From: Pseudomonas anuradhapurensis
GTDB lineage: Bacteria; Pseudomonadota; Gammaproteobacteria; Pseudomonadales; Pseudomonadaceae
Assembly (NCBI RefSeq): GCF_014269225.2
Contig: NZ_CP077097.1
Location: 2,057,001-2,121,000, forward strand
Reading direction: 5' to 3'
Length of the DNA stretch: 64,000 bases
The position numbers were made by a program, and so were the translations under genes. The stretch's first letter is position 1. The number at the start of each line of letters is the position of its first letter. The notes under the pieces are model-generated. The model had not been told where the DNA came from. It saw only the letters and a list, made by a program, of their open reading frames with translations, and did no database searches. Of this stretch, positions 18,989 through 27,178 are shown piece by piece.

Positions 18989-20304
18989 AGTCGATCCAGG
19001 CGCGCCTTAGCCTGGGCCTGGTGGCGGTGCTGGTGGTGGTTGGCCTGGTGCTGGCGCAACTGACCCTGTGGCTGTTCGAGGCTGGCCTGCAGCGTTACCT
19101 GGAAAACGGCCTGCGCAAGGAAAGCGAGAACCTGCTGGTCGCCCTGGTGCGCGGACCTTCCGGCCTGCAGCTGGATGAGCGGCGTATCTCGGCGGCTTAC
19201 CAGCGGCCGTTTTCCGGCTACTACTTCCGCATCGATTTCGATAAAGGTACTTGGCGTTCTCGCTCGCTGTGGGACCTGGACATGCCCAAACCTGCTGCGC
19301 CGGGTCTTTCCGACAGCCACCAACTGGGGCCGGAAGGTCAGCAATTGCTGGCCTTGCGCGCCGATTACCGGCGCCTGGGGCAGGACATCTCGATCAGCGT
19401 GGCACAGGACTATTCGCCGGTCCGCGACGGTTTCCGGCGCATGCAGCAGATCGGCCTGGGCATGGGCCTGGTGGCACTGGTTCTGGTGCTGGTGTTGCAA
19501 CGCATCACCGTGACCCGCTCGCTGCGGCCACTGGAGCGCGCGCGTCAGCAGATCGCCCAGTTGCAGCAGGGCCAGCGCTCGCAGCTGGATGCCGAGGTGC
19601 CCAGCGAACTGGCGCCACTGGTGGGGCAGATCAACCATTTGTTGCAGCATACCGAAGACAGCCTGCGCCGCTCGCGCAATGCATTGGGCAACCTTGGCCA
19701 TGCGCTGAAGACGCCGCTGGCGGTGCTGCTGAGCCTGGCCGCCAGCGAGCGGTTGAACGCATTGCCCGAGGTTCGCGCGCAGATGCGTGAGCAACTGGAG
19801 CAGATCCAGCAACGCCTGGCGCGCGAACTGAACCGGGCAAGGTTGGCGGGTGACGCGCTGCCGGGTGCGCAGTTCGACTGTGACGCCGAATTGCCGGGGC
19901 TGCTGGCGACGCTGGGGCTGATTCATGGTGAGGGCTTGTTGCTGGCCAGCGATGTACCGTCCGGGCTGTTGCTGCCATGGGACCGCGAGGACTTCCTCGA
20001 ATTGCTCGGCAACCTGCTGGACAATGCCTGCAAGTGGGCTGACAGCGAGGTGCGCCTGGGCATTGCGGTGGATGCCGAGGGCTACCGGTTGTGGGTCGAT
20101 GACGATGGCCCGGGCATCCCCGACAGCCAGCGGCAACAGGTGCTGGAGCGCGGGTCGCGGCTGGACGAGCAGGTTGACGGGCATGGCCTGGGGTTGGGCA
20201 TCGTGCGCGATATCATCGAAGCCTGGGGCGGGCGCCTGGCGCTGCTGGAGAGCCCGTTGGGTGGGCTGCGAGTCAGCATCGACCTGCCGCGCAAGGCTCG
20301 ATAA
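18985..20304 (+). CDS. membrane sensor histidine kinase of the PepSY operon
   Basis: 439 aa from GTG 18985, which overlaps the regulator stop (GTGA). Two membrane segments (about residues 10-30 and 156-173) enclose a periplasmic sensor of about 125 residues. A HAMP-like linker follows, then the H-box with His239 in [10 protein letters not shown], a PhoQ-like form, and the HATPase N, G1 and G2 boxes ([25 protein letters not shown]). The periplasmic part contains RKESE near the membrane, loosely like the metal-binding RExxE motif of Fe(II) sensors, but the second residue differs. Confidence 0.92.
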   Translation: MKSIQARLSLGLVAVLVVVGLVLAQLTLWLFEAGLQRYLENGLRKESENLLVALVRGPSGLQLDERRISAAYQRPFSGYYFRIDFDKGTWRSRSLWDLDMPKPAAPGLSDSHQLGPEGQQLLALRADYRRLGQDISISVAQDYSPVRDGFRRMQQIGLGMGLVALVLVLVLQRITVTRSLRPLERARQQIAQLQQGQRSQLDAEVPSELAPLVGQINHLLQHTEDSLRRSRNALGNLGHALKTPLAVLLSLAASERLNALPEVRAQMREQLEQIQQRLARELNRARLAGDALPGAQFDCDAELPGLLATLGLIHGEGLLLASDVPSGLLLPWDREDFLELLGNLLDNACKWADSEVRLGIAVDAEGYRLWVDDDGPGIPDSQRQQVLERGSRLDEQVDGHGLGLGIVRDIIEAWGGRLALLESPLGGLRVSIDLPRKAR

Positions 20305-20615
20305 TGCCGGCGCGGCTTGCCGGCCCAGGTAGAGCGCTGACTTTGGATCGATGCGAAACGTGTAGGAGCGGCTTCAGCCGCGATCACCGGCAAAGCTGGT
20401 GCCATCCACCGCGTCGCCTGCATCGCGGATAAAATCCGCTCCTACGGGGCGAATCGATGGGCTGTGATATCACCAATGCAAAAAAATTGCAGTACAGCCG
20501 CATTTTTTTGAATTAGCCCAACCTCAACCTGCCCGGCAAAATCCCCTGCACGAAACCGGCCGTCAGTACCGGGCTTTCTTTCCTACCAGAAAAACCAAAG
20601 ATCCTGATTATCTAA
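20305..20615. other. intergenic region with REP sequence and HPP gene leader
   Basis: The 311 bases hold a divergent REP-like pair (20361-20448) and then an A/T-rich stretch around 20478-20512 (CAAAAAAATTG, CATTTTTTTGAATTAG), unusual for this GC-rich DNA, which may contain the promoter of the HPP-CBS gene. No open frame here looks coding. Confidence 0.5.
20361..20448. repeat. REP-type inverted pair
   Basis: TGTAGGAGCGGCTTCAGCCGCGAT at the left and ATCGCGGATAAAATCCGCTCCTAC at the right face each other, separated by about 40 bases. This is a slightly different REP subtype from the GGCCTTGTGTCGCGA copies elsewhere in the window. Confidence 0.7.
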
Positions 20616-21770
20616 ATGTCTGCCTCGCGTTCCGAAAGTCGTCTGCAGCGGCTGTTGCCTGCGCCGCTGAATATTCCCCCCAGAGAATGGTTGCGTGCCG
20701 CTATCGGTGCATTGCTCGGCCTGTTCCTCGCCGGTTGGCTGACCAGCATGGCCTTTGGCCCGGGCATCGCCTTGCACCTGCTCGGCCCGCTGGCGGCTTC
20801 GGCGGTGCTGGTGTTCGCCGTGCATTCCGGCCCGTTGGCCCAGCCCTGGCCGGTGCTGGGCAGCTACGCCGTGGCCGGTGCGGTCGGCCTGGCCATGCGC
20901 CAGGGCTTCGGCGCGGAGTTGTGGGTGGCCGCCGCTGCCCTGGGCGTCTCGATCCTGGTGATGTGCCTGCTGCGCTGCCTGCACCCACCGGGTGGCGGCG
21001 TGGCGCTGAGCGCGGTGCTGGCCGACTCGGGGCTGACCGCGATGGGCGATCGGCTTCTGGAGCCGGTGCTGCTCAATGCGCTGATCCTGATCACAGTGGC
21101 GATCCTCTACAACCGCCTGACCGGCGTGCGTTACCCGAAAGGCGCCGCGCCGCGCAAGGACCTGCACCATACCCATGACCCGCTGCCCAGCGAGCGGGTC
21201 GGCATCCGTGGCGAAGACCTGGACCAGGCACTGGAAGAACTGGGCGAGTTCGTCGACGTCACCCGTGACGAACTGGAACGCATCATCCTGGCCACCGAAC
21301 AGCACGCCCTGCAGCGCAGCCTCGGCGGCATCACCGCCGCTTCGGTCATGTCCCGCGATGTTCAGTTCGCCTCGCCCGATACCACCCTGGAGCAGGCCTG
21401 GCAGATGCTGGCCAGCCATCACCTGAAAACCCTGCCGGTGCTGCAGCACGGCAAGCTGGTGGGCATCGTCAGCCTCAGCGACCTGGTCGGCCCGGCCATG
21501 CAGCGGGGCCGCTTCAGTTGGCGCGGCTGGTTCGGCCGCAAGGCGGTGCGCATGGAGCAGATAATGAGCCGCCGGGTCATCAGCGTCAGCAGCCAGCACC
21601 CGCTGGAGCGGTTGCTGCCGTTGCTGTGCGAGCAGGGCCTGCACTGCCTGCCGGTGCTGGAAGCCGACCAGCTGGTGGGGGTGATCACCCAGACCGACCT
21701 GATCGCCGGCCTCAAGCGCCAGTTGCTCAGCCGAACCGAAGCTTCAGATCAGCGGGTCCCAGCGTTGTGA
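20616..21770 (+). CDS. HPP family membrane protein with two C-terminal CBS domains
   Basis: 384 aa. The first 170 residues have four or five hydrophobic segments and the family signature LHPPGGG near residue 127. A linker of about 70 charged residues leads to two CBS domains (MSRDVQFASPDTTLEQA and MSRRVISVSSQHPLERL), which usually bind adenine nucleotides. HPP proteins have been linked to nitrite transport in plants; the bacterial role is unclear. The last 27 bases overlap the 3' end of the convergent LysR gene. Confidence 0.88.
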   Translation: MSASRSESRLQRLLPAPLNIPPREWLRAAIGALLGLFLAGWLTSMAFGPGIALHLLGPLAASAVLVFAVHSGPLAQPWPVLGSYAVAGAVGLAMRQGFGAELWVAAAALGVSILVMCLLRCLHPPGGGVALSAVLADSGLTAMGDRLLEPVLLNALILITVAILYNRLTGVRYPKGAAPRKDLHHTHDPLPSERVGIRGEDLDQALEELGEFVDVTRDELERIILATEQHALQRSLGGITAASVMSRDVQFASPDTTLEQAWQMLASHHLKTLPVLQHGKLVGIVSLSDLVGPAMQRGRFSWRGWFGRKAVRMEQIMSRRVISVSSQHPLERLLPLLCEQGLHCLPVLEADQLVGVITQTDLIAGLKRQLLSRTEASDQRVPAL

Positions 21771-22610
21771 CCAGTCGCTGGCGCCGGCGGCTACCAGCCG
21801 GCGCAGGATGGCGAAGGCTTGTTGCAGGGCCTCGCTGTCCCGTTTGCGCGGGTACACCAGATAGGTCGGGTAGGTGAATTCCGGCGCTTGCGGTACCCGC
21901 TCGAACACCCCGCTGTCCAGGTAGGCTTGCACGACCCGGGTGCGGAAGTAGCCACTGCCGCCCTGGTCGAGAATGAACTGCAACGCCAGCGGCCCCAGGT
22001 TGAAACTCAGCGCCGGGCGTGCGCAATCGGGCAGGGCGGCATCGTGCTGGCGGCGGAAGGCTTCGCCCCAGTCGATGTAGATGTACGGCTCGGGGCGGTC
22101 GACCCGGCGCACGCGGATCAGCTTTTCTTCCATCAACTGCTCTACCTGCAGCCCCGGGCCATAGGTCGGCTGGTAGACCAGCGCGGCATCCAGCAGGCCC
22201 ATTTCAACCTTGCGCAGCAGCGACTCGCCGTCGCTCACCTCGCTGCGGATGGCATGGCTGGGGAGCTCTTGGTGCAGGGCACTGACCCAGTCGAGCATCA
22301 TCGGGTTGCCCAGGCTCACTTCACCGCCTACATGCAGCACCTGCTGGCAGCCTTGCGGCAGCGGCAGGTCGCGGCGCGCCGCTTCCCAGGTTTGCACCAG
22401 CTGGTTGGCGTAGCTGACAAAAGCCTCGCCGTCGCTGGTCAGGCTGGCGCCGTTGCGGCTGCGCACGAACAGCTGGCAACCCAGTTGCTGCTCGAGGCGC
22501 TGGACACGGGCGGTAATTGCCGTCTGTGACACGAACAGACGTTCGGCGGCGGCAACCAGGCTGCCGCAACGCACGATTTCCAGAAAGGTTCGGGCCTGAT
22601 CGATGTCCAT
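21744..22610 (-). CDS. LysR-family transcriptional regulator, divergent from prpE
   Basis: 288 aa. The N-terminal winged HTH is clear (ARTFLEIVRCGSLVAAAERL, then LFVSQTAITARVQRLEQQLG), followed by a substrate-binding domain. It is divergently transcribed from the propionyl-CoA synthetase gene, and a perfect 14-base palindrome sits between them, the usual layout for a LysR regulator and its target. It may control prpE in response to propionate or a CoA ester (inference). Confidence 0.9.
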   Translation of the reverse strand: MDIDQARTFLEIVRCGSLVAAAERLFVSQTAITARVQRLEQQLGCQLFVRSRNGASLTSDGEAFVSYANQLVQTWEAARRDLPLPQGCQQVLHVGGEVSLGNPMMLDWVSALHQELPSHAIRSEVSDGESLLRKVEMGLLDAALVYQPTYGPGLQVEQLMEEKLIRVRRVDRPEPYIYIDWGEAFRRQHDAALPDCARPALSFNLGPLALQFILDQGGSGYFRTRVVQAYLDSGVFERVPQAPEFTYPTYLVYPRKRDSEALQQAFAILRRLVAAGASDWSQRWDPLI

Positions 22611-22681
22611 GCACTGCTCGTGGGTTGAAGGGGTGGCCTATTCTAGAGGCTTTGCACTGTTATGGGGCGCTTTTGCGCTGT

Positions 22682-22695
22682 CTGCAAATTTGCAG
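22682..22695. promoter_or_regulatory. palindrome CTGCAAATTTGCAG, probable LysR binding site
   Basis: A perfect 14-base palindrome lies 72 bases upstream of the LysR start and about 95 bases before prpE. It is the most symmetric element in this divergent region and is A/T-rich at the centre. It is a good candidate for the LysR recognition site. Confidence 0.5.
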
Positions 22696-22790
22696 GTCGG
22701 TTGTGACTTTAGTCCCATGGCGGTGCCGCTGCAGCGGTCCATACTCAGGTTTCGCCCTTCAATAACAACAAGTACCGGGTATTCCTCGAT

Positions 22791-24680
22791 ATGAGCTACC
22801 AGCACAGCTACGCCCATTCCATTTCCGACCCTGCCGCATTCTGGGCGGAACAGGCCGCGCACCTGGCCTGGCACCGCAAGCCAGCCCTGACCTTGCAAAC
22901 CAACGCCGACGGTACCCACCGCTGGTTCGCCGATGGCCGCCTGAACAGCTGCTACCTGGCCCTCGATCACCAGATCGAGCAAGGCCGCGGCGAGCAGTTG
23001 GCGCTGATCTACGATTCGCCAGTGACCGGCGCGCAGCAGGCCTACACCTATCATCAGTTGCGTGACGAGGTGGCACGCCTGGCCGGTTTGCTGCGCCAGC
23101 TGGGGGTGAACAAGGGCGATGGGGTGATCATCTACATGCCCATGGTGCCGCAGGCGGCCATGGCCATGCTGGCCTGTGCGCGGATCGGAGCGGTGCATTC
23201 GGTGGTGTTCGGTGGCTTTGCCGCCAACGAACTGGCCTTGCGCATCGACGATGCCCGGCCAACCTTGCTGCTGACGGCCTCCTGCGGGCTGGAGTTCGAC
23301 CGGGTGATCGCCTACAAGCCGCTGGTCGACCGCGCCCTGCAGCTGGCCCGCCACCAGCCGCGCAAGGTGCTGGTGCTGCAACGGCCGCAAGCCCGCGCCG
23401 AGCTGCAAGTGGGTCGTGACCTGGACTGGCAGGCGGCATTGGCGCAGGCCGAGCCGGTGCCACCGGTGGAGCTGGATGCGGGCGACCCGCTGTACATCAT
23501 GTATACCTCGGGCACCACCGGCAAACCCAAAGGCATCGTGCGGGAAAACGGCGGCAACGCCGTGGCGCTGTGCTATGCCATGCGCCATATCTACGGCATG
23601 CAGGCGGGCGACGTGTGGTGGGGGATTTCCGATGTCGGCTGGGTAGTTGGCCATTCGCTGATCGTCTATGGGCCGCTGATGAGTGGCTGCACCACGGTGT
23701 TCTACGAAGGCAAGCCGATCCGCACCCCGGACGCTTCGGCCTACTGGCGGGTGGTGGAGCAGTACAAGGTCAATGCCCTGTTCTGTGCGCCCACCGCCAT
23801 GCGCGCCATCCGCAAGGAAGACCCGGATGGCGAACTGATCCGCAAGCACGACCTGAGCTCGCTGCGCCAGTTGTTCCTGGCGGGCGAGAAACTCGATTCC
23901 AGCACCCACGAATGGTTGGAACGGGTCACTGGCAAGCCGGTGCACGACCACTGGTGGCAGACCGAGACCGGCTGGCCGGTCACCGCGCCCTGCGTCGGGC
24001 TGGAGGGCAGCGCGGCGAAGCCGGGGTCCAGCAACCGGGCGGTGCCGGGCTACCACGTGCAGGTGCTGGATGACGAGGGGCATTTGCTGGGGCCGAACCA
24101 CCAGGGCTCGATCGTCATTGCCCTGCCGCTGCCACCCGGCTGCAGCCAGACGCTATGGGGCGACCACGAGCGCTACCTGCAGGCCTACCTGCGCACCTAT
24201 CCGGGGTACTACCACACCGGCGATGGCGGGTACCTGGACGACGACGGCTTCGTCTACATCATGGGGCGCACGGATGACGTGATCAACGTGTCCGGGCATC
24301 GGCTGTCCACCGGCGAGATGGAGGACCTGGTGGCGCGTCATCCGGCAGTGGCCGAGTGCGCCGTAATCGGCGTGCATGACGAAATCAAGGGGCAGGTGCC
24401 ACTGGCCCTGGTGGTGCTCAAGGATGGCGAGGGCATTGCCGAGGCACAGTTGCTGGTGGAGCTGGTGGGCAGCGTGCGCGAAGAGATTGGCGCATTGGCC
24501 TGCTTCAACCGGGTGCGGCTGGTGAAGCGGCTGCCCAAGACCCGCTCGGGGAAGATCCTGCGGGCCGTGTTGCGCAAGATTGCCGACGGGCAGGACTACG
24601 TGCCGCCTTCGACCTTGGATGACCCGGCGGTGCTCGGGGAGATCGAAGCGGTGCTGGCGGACTTGCCCAGGGCTGGCTGA
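22791..24680 (+). CDS. prpE: propionyl-CoA synthetase
   Basis: 629 aa. It activates propionate to propionyl-CoA through an acyl-adenylate, feeding the methylcitrate cycle encoded 11 kb upstream. AMP-binding signatures are present: YTSGTTGKPKG (P-loop, about residue 235), WWQTETGWP (about residue 384) and the catalytic Lys in RLPKTRSGKILRA near the C-terminus. NALFCAPTAMRAIRKEDP is typical of the PrpE branch rather than Acs. It is separate from the prp operon and stands divergent to its own LysR gene. Confidence 0.9.
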   Translation: MSYQHSYAHSISDPAAFWAEQAAHLAWHRKPALTLQTNADGTHRWFADGRLNSCYLALDHQIEQGRGEQLALIYDSPVTGAQQAYTYHQLRDEVARLAGLLRQLGVNKGDGVIIYMPMVPQAAMAMLACARIGAVHSVVFGGFAANELALRIDDARPTLLLTASCGLEFDRVIAYKPLVDRALQLARHQPRKVLVLQRPQARAELQVGRDLDWQAALAQAEPVPPVELDAGDPLYIMYTSGTTGKPKGIVRENGGNAVALCYAMRHIYGMQAGDVWWGISDVGWVVGHSLIVYGPLMSGCTTVFYEGKPIRTPDASAYWRVVEQYKVNALFCAPTAMRAIRKEDPDGELIRKHDLSSLRQLFLAGEKLDSSTHEWLERVTGKPVHDHWWQTETGWPVTAPCVGLEGSAAKPGSSNRAVPGYHVQVLDDEGHLLGPNHQGSIVIALPLPPGCSQTLWGDHERYLQAYLRTYPGYYHTGDGGYLDDDGFVYIMGRTDDVINVSGHRLSTGEMEDLVARHPAVAECAVIGVHDEIKGQVPLALVVLKDGEGIAEAQLLVELVGSVREEIGALACFNRVRLVKRLPKTRSGKILRAVLRKIADGQDYVPPSTLDDPAVLGEIEAVLADLPRAG

Positions 24681-24695
24681 TCCTGTGACGTTGCG

Positions 24696-24727
24696 GGTCT
24701 CCTCGCGGGTGCATCCGCGAGGAGACC
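24696..24727. terminator. bidirectional hairpin between prpE and zapE
   Basis: GGTCTCCTCGCGG and CCGCGAGGAGACC form a perfect 13-bp stem with a six-base loop between two convergent stop codons. There is no long T-run, so termination strength is uncertain, but the placement fits a shared terminator. Confidence 0.65.
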
Positions 24728-24729
24728 TG

Positions 24730-25812
24730 TCAGGCAACTCGATCCTGGGGCCCAAGCTGATGCAACTGCCCCAGCCGGCTGCGGGTGCGCATCAGGTCGG
24801 CAAGTGGCCCATCCAGGCTCTCTTCCAGCGGCCGTTTAGCGATCACTATCACTTGCCGGTCCTGGTCATACAGCACATCCACCAGGTTGACCAAACGCTG
24901 CTGCGCCGCCAGCGAGCATTGCGAAAGATCGTCCAGCCCATCGATGACCCATTCATCGTATCGCTCGGCCAGTACCAGGTAGTCGATAACCGCCGTGGCG
25001 TGCTCGCACAGGTCTGCAAAGGCAAACACCACCCGCCGGCCATCGCTGGCCAGCGCGCGCAACGGGCGCTTGTTCACCTCCAGCATCAGCGGCTGTTGTT
25101 GCGGAACCCCGAGCGCCTGGCGTTGTGCCGCCGTGCCTGGCCAGGCATAGCAACCACGGGTGAAGCGCTGATGTTCGCGGTTTGCCGGCAGGCTGCGGAA
25201 GTCGGTGTCACCGCTGACCTCGAGCACTGTCATCGAGCTGTTGATCAGGCGGATCACCGGCAGGAACCGCTCATGGTACAACGGGTTGGGCAGCAACCCT
25301 TCGGGGGCATAATTGGACGTTACCAGCAACCACACCCCACGGCTGAACAGGGCGTTGAACAAGCGCGTGAGCAACATCGCATCGCCAATGTCATGCACGT
25401 GGAACTCGTCGAAGCACAGCACCCGGCAGCCGCCCAGCAGTTCGTCGAGGGTCGCGCCCAGCGCATCATCCAGCGCGCGGTGGCGGTGCATGCCCTGGTG
25501 CAGGCGGGCAAAGAAGTCATGGAAATGCAGGCGTTGCTTGGCCGCTACCGGCACGGCCTGGAAGAAACCATCGAGCAACCAGCTCTTGCCGCGCCCCACC
25601 GGGCCGTACAGGTACAGGCTGCGCGGTTGGCCTTGTTCGAGCTGTGCCAGTTGCCCGGCCATGCATTGGATTACCCGGCGCTGGCCGTCGCTGAGCTGAT
25701 AACCGCGGCTGCGTGCCTGCTCTTCGAACCAGCCGAGCAGCTCGCTCTGGGGGGCGGTGTCACGCAAGCGCCGGCCGAGCTGGCGTAACGGGGCAGGAAT
25801 CCAGGCAGGCAA
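24730..25812 (-). CDS. zapE: cell division protein ZapE family ATPase
   Basis: 360 aa if it starts at TTG 25812 (LPAWIPAPLRQLG), chosen because AAGGAG lies 9 bases upstream and the length matches the family; an ATG at 25899 would add 29 poorly conserved residues. Walker A (YGPVGRGKSWLL) and Walker B (VLCFDEFHVHDIGDA) are intact. ZapE is an AFG1-like AAA ATPase that acts on FtsZ rings in other proteobacteria. The sequence is a divergent member, so a paralogue role is possible. Confidence 0.82.
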   Translation of the reverse strand: MPAWIPAPLRQLGRRLRDTAPQSELLGWFEEQARSRGYQLSDGQRRVIQCMAGQLAQLEQGQPRSLYLYGPVGRGKSWLLDGFFQAVPVAAKQRLHFHDFFARLHQGMHRHRALDDALGATLDELLGGCRVLCFDEFHVHDIGDAMLLTRLFNALFSRGVWLLVTSNYAPEGLLPNPLYHERFLPVIRLINSSMTVLEVSGDTDFRSLPANREHQRFTRGCYAWPGTAAQRQALGVPQQQPLMLEVNKRPLRALASDGRRVVFAFADLCEHATAVIDYLVLAERYDEWVIDGLDDLSQCSLAAQQRLVNLVDVLYDQDRQVIVIAKRPLEESLDGPLADLMRTRSRLGQLHQLGPQDRVA

Positions 25813-25974
25813 AGCGAAGCTCCTTCGGCGATGACGGGGAGCATGCAGCTTGCCCGAGCGCGGCGAGTTTGACCAATACAGAAAGTGCGCGGCAATCATC
25901 GCCTGGCGAGATAGGTCGGCGCTGCAGGCGTACAGTGAAGGGGGTAGCAAAGCACGATGCGAGGAGGGGCGAGC

Positions 25975-26400
25975 ATGCAAAGCGACTATGACCTGGAGCG
26001 CTTCGTCGAGGCGCAGAACCGGGTGTATGGCCAGGTGATGCAGGAGCTGCAGGCCGGGCACAAGCGCAGCCACTGGATGTGGTATGTGTTTCCACAGCTC
26101 GATGGCCTGGGCCGCAGCGCCATGGCCGAGCGGTATGCGTTGGCCGGGATCGACGCAGCCCGAGCCTACCTGGCCCACCCCTTGCTGGGGCCGCGGCTGC
26201 AAGCTTGCGTTACCGCGCTGCTGCAACATGGCGACAAGAGTGCCAGGGCCATGCTCGGCAGCCCGGATGACCTCAAGCTGCGTTCGTGCCTGACCCTGTT
26301 CGCCCGGGCGGCGCCCGACAACCCGTTGTTCCAGCAGGCACTGGTGCAGTTCTATGACGGCGAGCCAGACCCCCTGACGGTGTCCGCCTTGGTGGGTTAG
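25975..26400 (+). CDS. DUF1810 domain-containing protein
   Basis: 141 aa from ATG 25975, with GAGGAGGGG directly upstream. It has the DUF1810 pattern: YDLERFVEAQ at the start, then SHWMWYVFPQLDGLGRSAMAERYAL, and LRSCLTLFARAAP. This is a small soluble alpha-helical calpastatin-like family of unknown function, usually a lone gene. Its stop codon lies one base from the stop of the convergent YdcH-like gene. Confidence 0.9.
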   Translation: MQSDYDLERFVEAQNRVYGQVMQELQAGHKRSHWMWYVFPQLDGLGRSAMAERYALAGIDAARAYLAHPLLGPRLQACVTALLQHGDKSARAMLGSPDDLKLRSCLTLFARAAPDNPLFQQALVQFYDGEPDPLTVSALVG

Positions 26401-26401
26401 T

Positions 26402-26644
26402 TCAGGGCTTGCGCTCCAGTTGGCGCTCGATCATGTACTTCACGGCCAGCCGGCGCTCCTTCAGGTGGCGCAGGTCTTCGTCCTCGAAGTTGCCGGCCGA
26501 GATCGACTCGGCGGCCAGCACCTGGTTGTCGATGTCCATGTACTCGTCGAGCAGCCGGTCCAGCGCCTTGTCCTGCTGGCGGCGTTGCTGGACGATTTCG
26601 CGCGGGTAGTGCAGGTCCTGGTAAAGATCGTGTGAAACAGGCAT
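26402..26644 (-). CDS. small YdcH/DUF465-like helical protein
   Basis: 80 aa, strongly charged, almost entirely predicted helix. LLDEYMDIDNQVLAAE and HLKERRLAVKYMIERQL fit the short coiled-coil pattern of DUF465/YdcH proteins. CAGGAGACTCC-type purine-rich sequence is only weakly visible before the ATG. Function unknown. Confidence 0.75.
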   Translation of the reverse strand: MPVSHDLYQDLHYPREIVQQRRQQDKALDRLLDEYMDIDNQVLAAESISAGNFEDEDLRHLKERRLAVKYMIERQLERKP

Positions 26645-26905
26645 GGGAGTCCTCCATGGTCAATGCAGTTGCCTCATCTGATTGGAAGGGAGGAATGCGA
26701 TTGTGTTGAAGCGAGGCGGGGGGAAAGCGACGGATGGTCGCCGTGGGCAACGCGAAAATGACTAACTCGCTGTTTTCTGGCAATTTTTTTTCTTCAGGGG
26801 GTTCACAGACCGAAAGTTTGTTGTTAAAGTGCCGCGCATTCCAAGACAACAACCCAGTTGTCACTCAGTTGGAATTGTCAGAGCAGCAAACGCTGCATCC
26901 GATAC

Positions 26906-26980
26906 AGGGGCGTCGCCAAGCGGTAAGGCAGCAGGTTTTGATCCTGCCATGCGTTGGTTCGAATCCAGCCGCCCCTGCCA
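26906..26980 (+). tRNA. tRNA-Gln (anticodon TTG)
   Basis: 75 bases with encoded CCA. The acceptor arms AGGGGCG and CGCCCCT pair fully; the anticodon stem GCAGG/CCTGC encloses the loop TTTTGAT with anticodon TTG at 26938-26940; the T-arm has GGTTCGAATCC. It is an isolated tRNA gene between a YdcH-like gene and a REP cluster. No integrase or attachment-site duplication is seen next to it. Confidence 0.97.
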
Positions 26981-27058
26981 TTTTCTTGCTTCAAATATAT
27001 TTCGGTCCGGTGCTTGAATGATCAGCGCCGGGCTTTGCCGTTTCTGCCTTTTGCACGT

Positions 27059-27178
27059 CCGTGTAGGCGCGGCCTTGTGTCGCGATGGGCTGCGCAGCAG
27101 CCCCAGGATTCAGATGTAGGGCAGATTGCCAAGGGGCTGCTGGCGCAGCCCATCGCGACACAAGGCCGCTCCTACACG
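27059..27178. repeat. inverted REP pair overlapping the 3' end of the hybrid kinase gene
   Basis: TGTAGGCGCGGCCTTGTGTCGCGATGGGCTGCGCAGC on the left is mirrored by GCTGGCGCAGCCCATCGCGACACAAGGCCGCTCCTACAC on the right. The right-hand copy reaches into the hybrid kinase gene: the TAG stop (27172-27174 on the minus strand) is the TAG of the REP motif GTGTAGGAGCGG. Confidence 0.88.

Noticed and set aside
26830..27058. tRNA-Gln as an integration site of a genomic island
   Set aside because: No integrase gene and no repeat of the tRNA 3' end were found in the flanking sequence; only REP elements follow.
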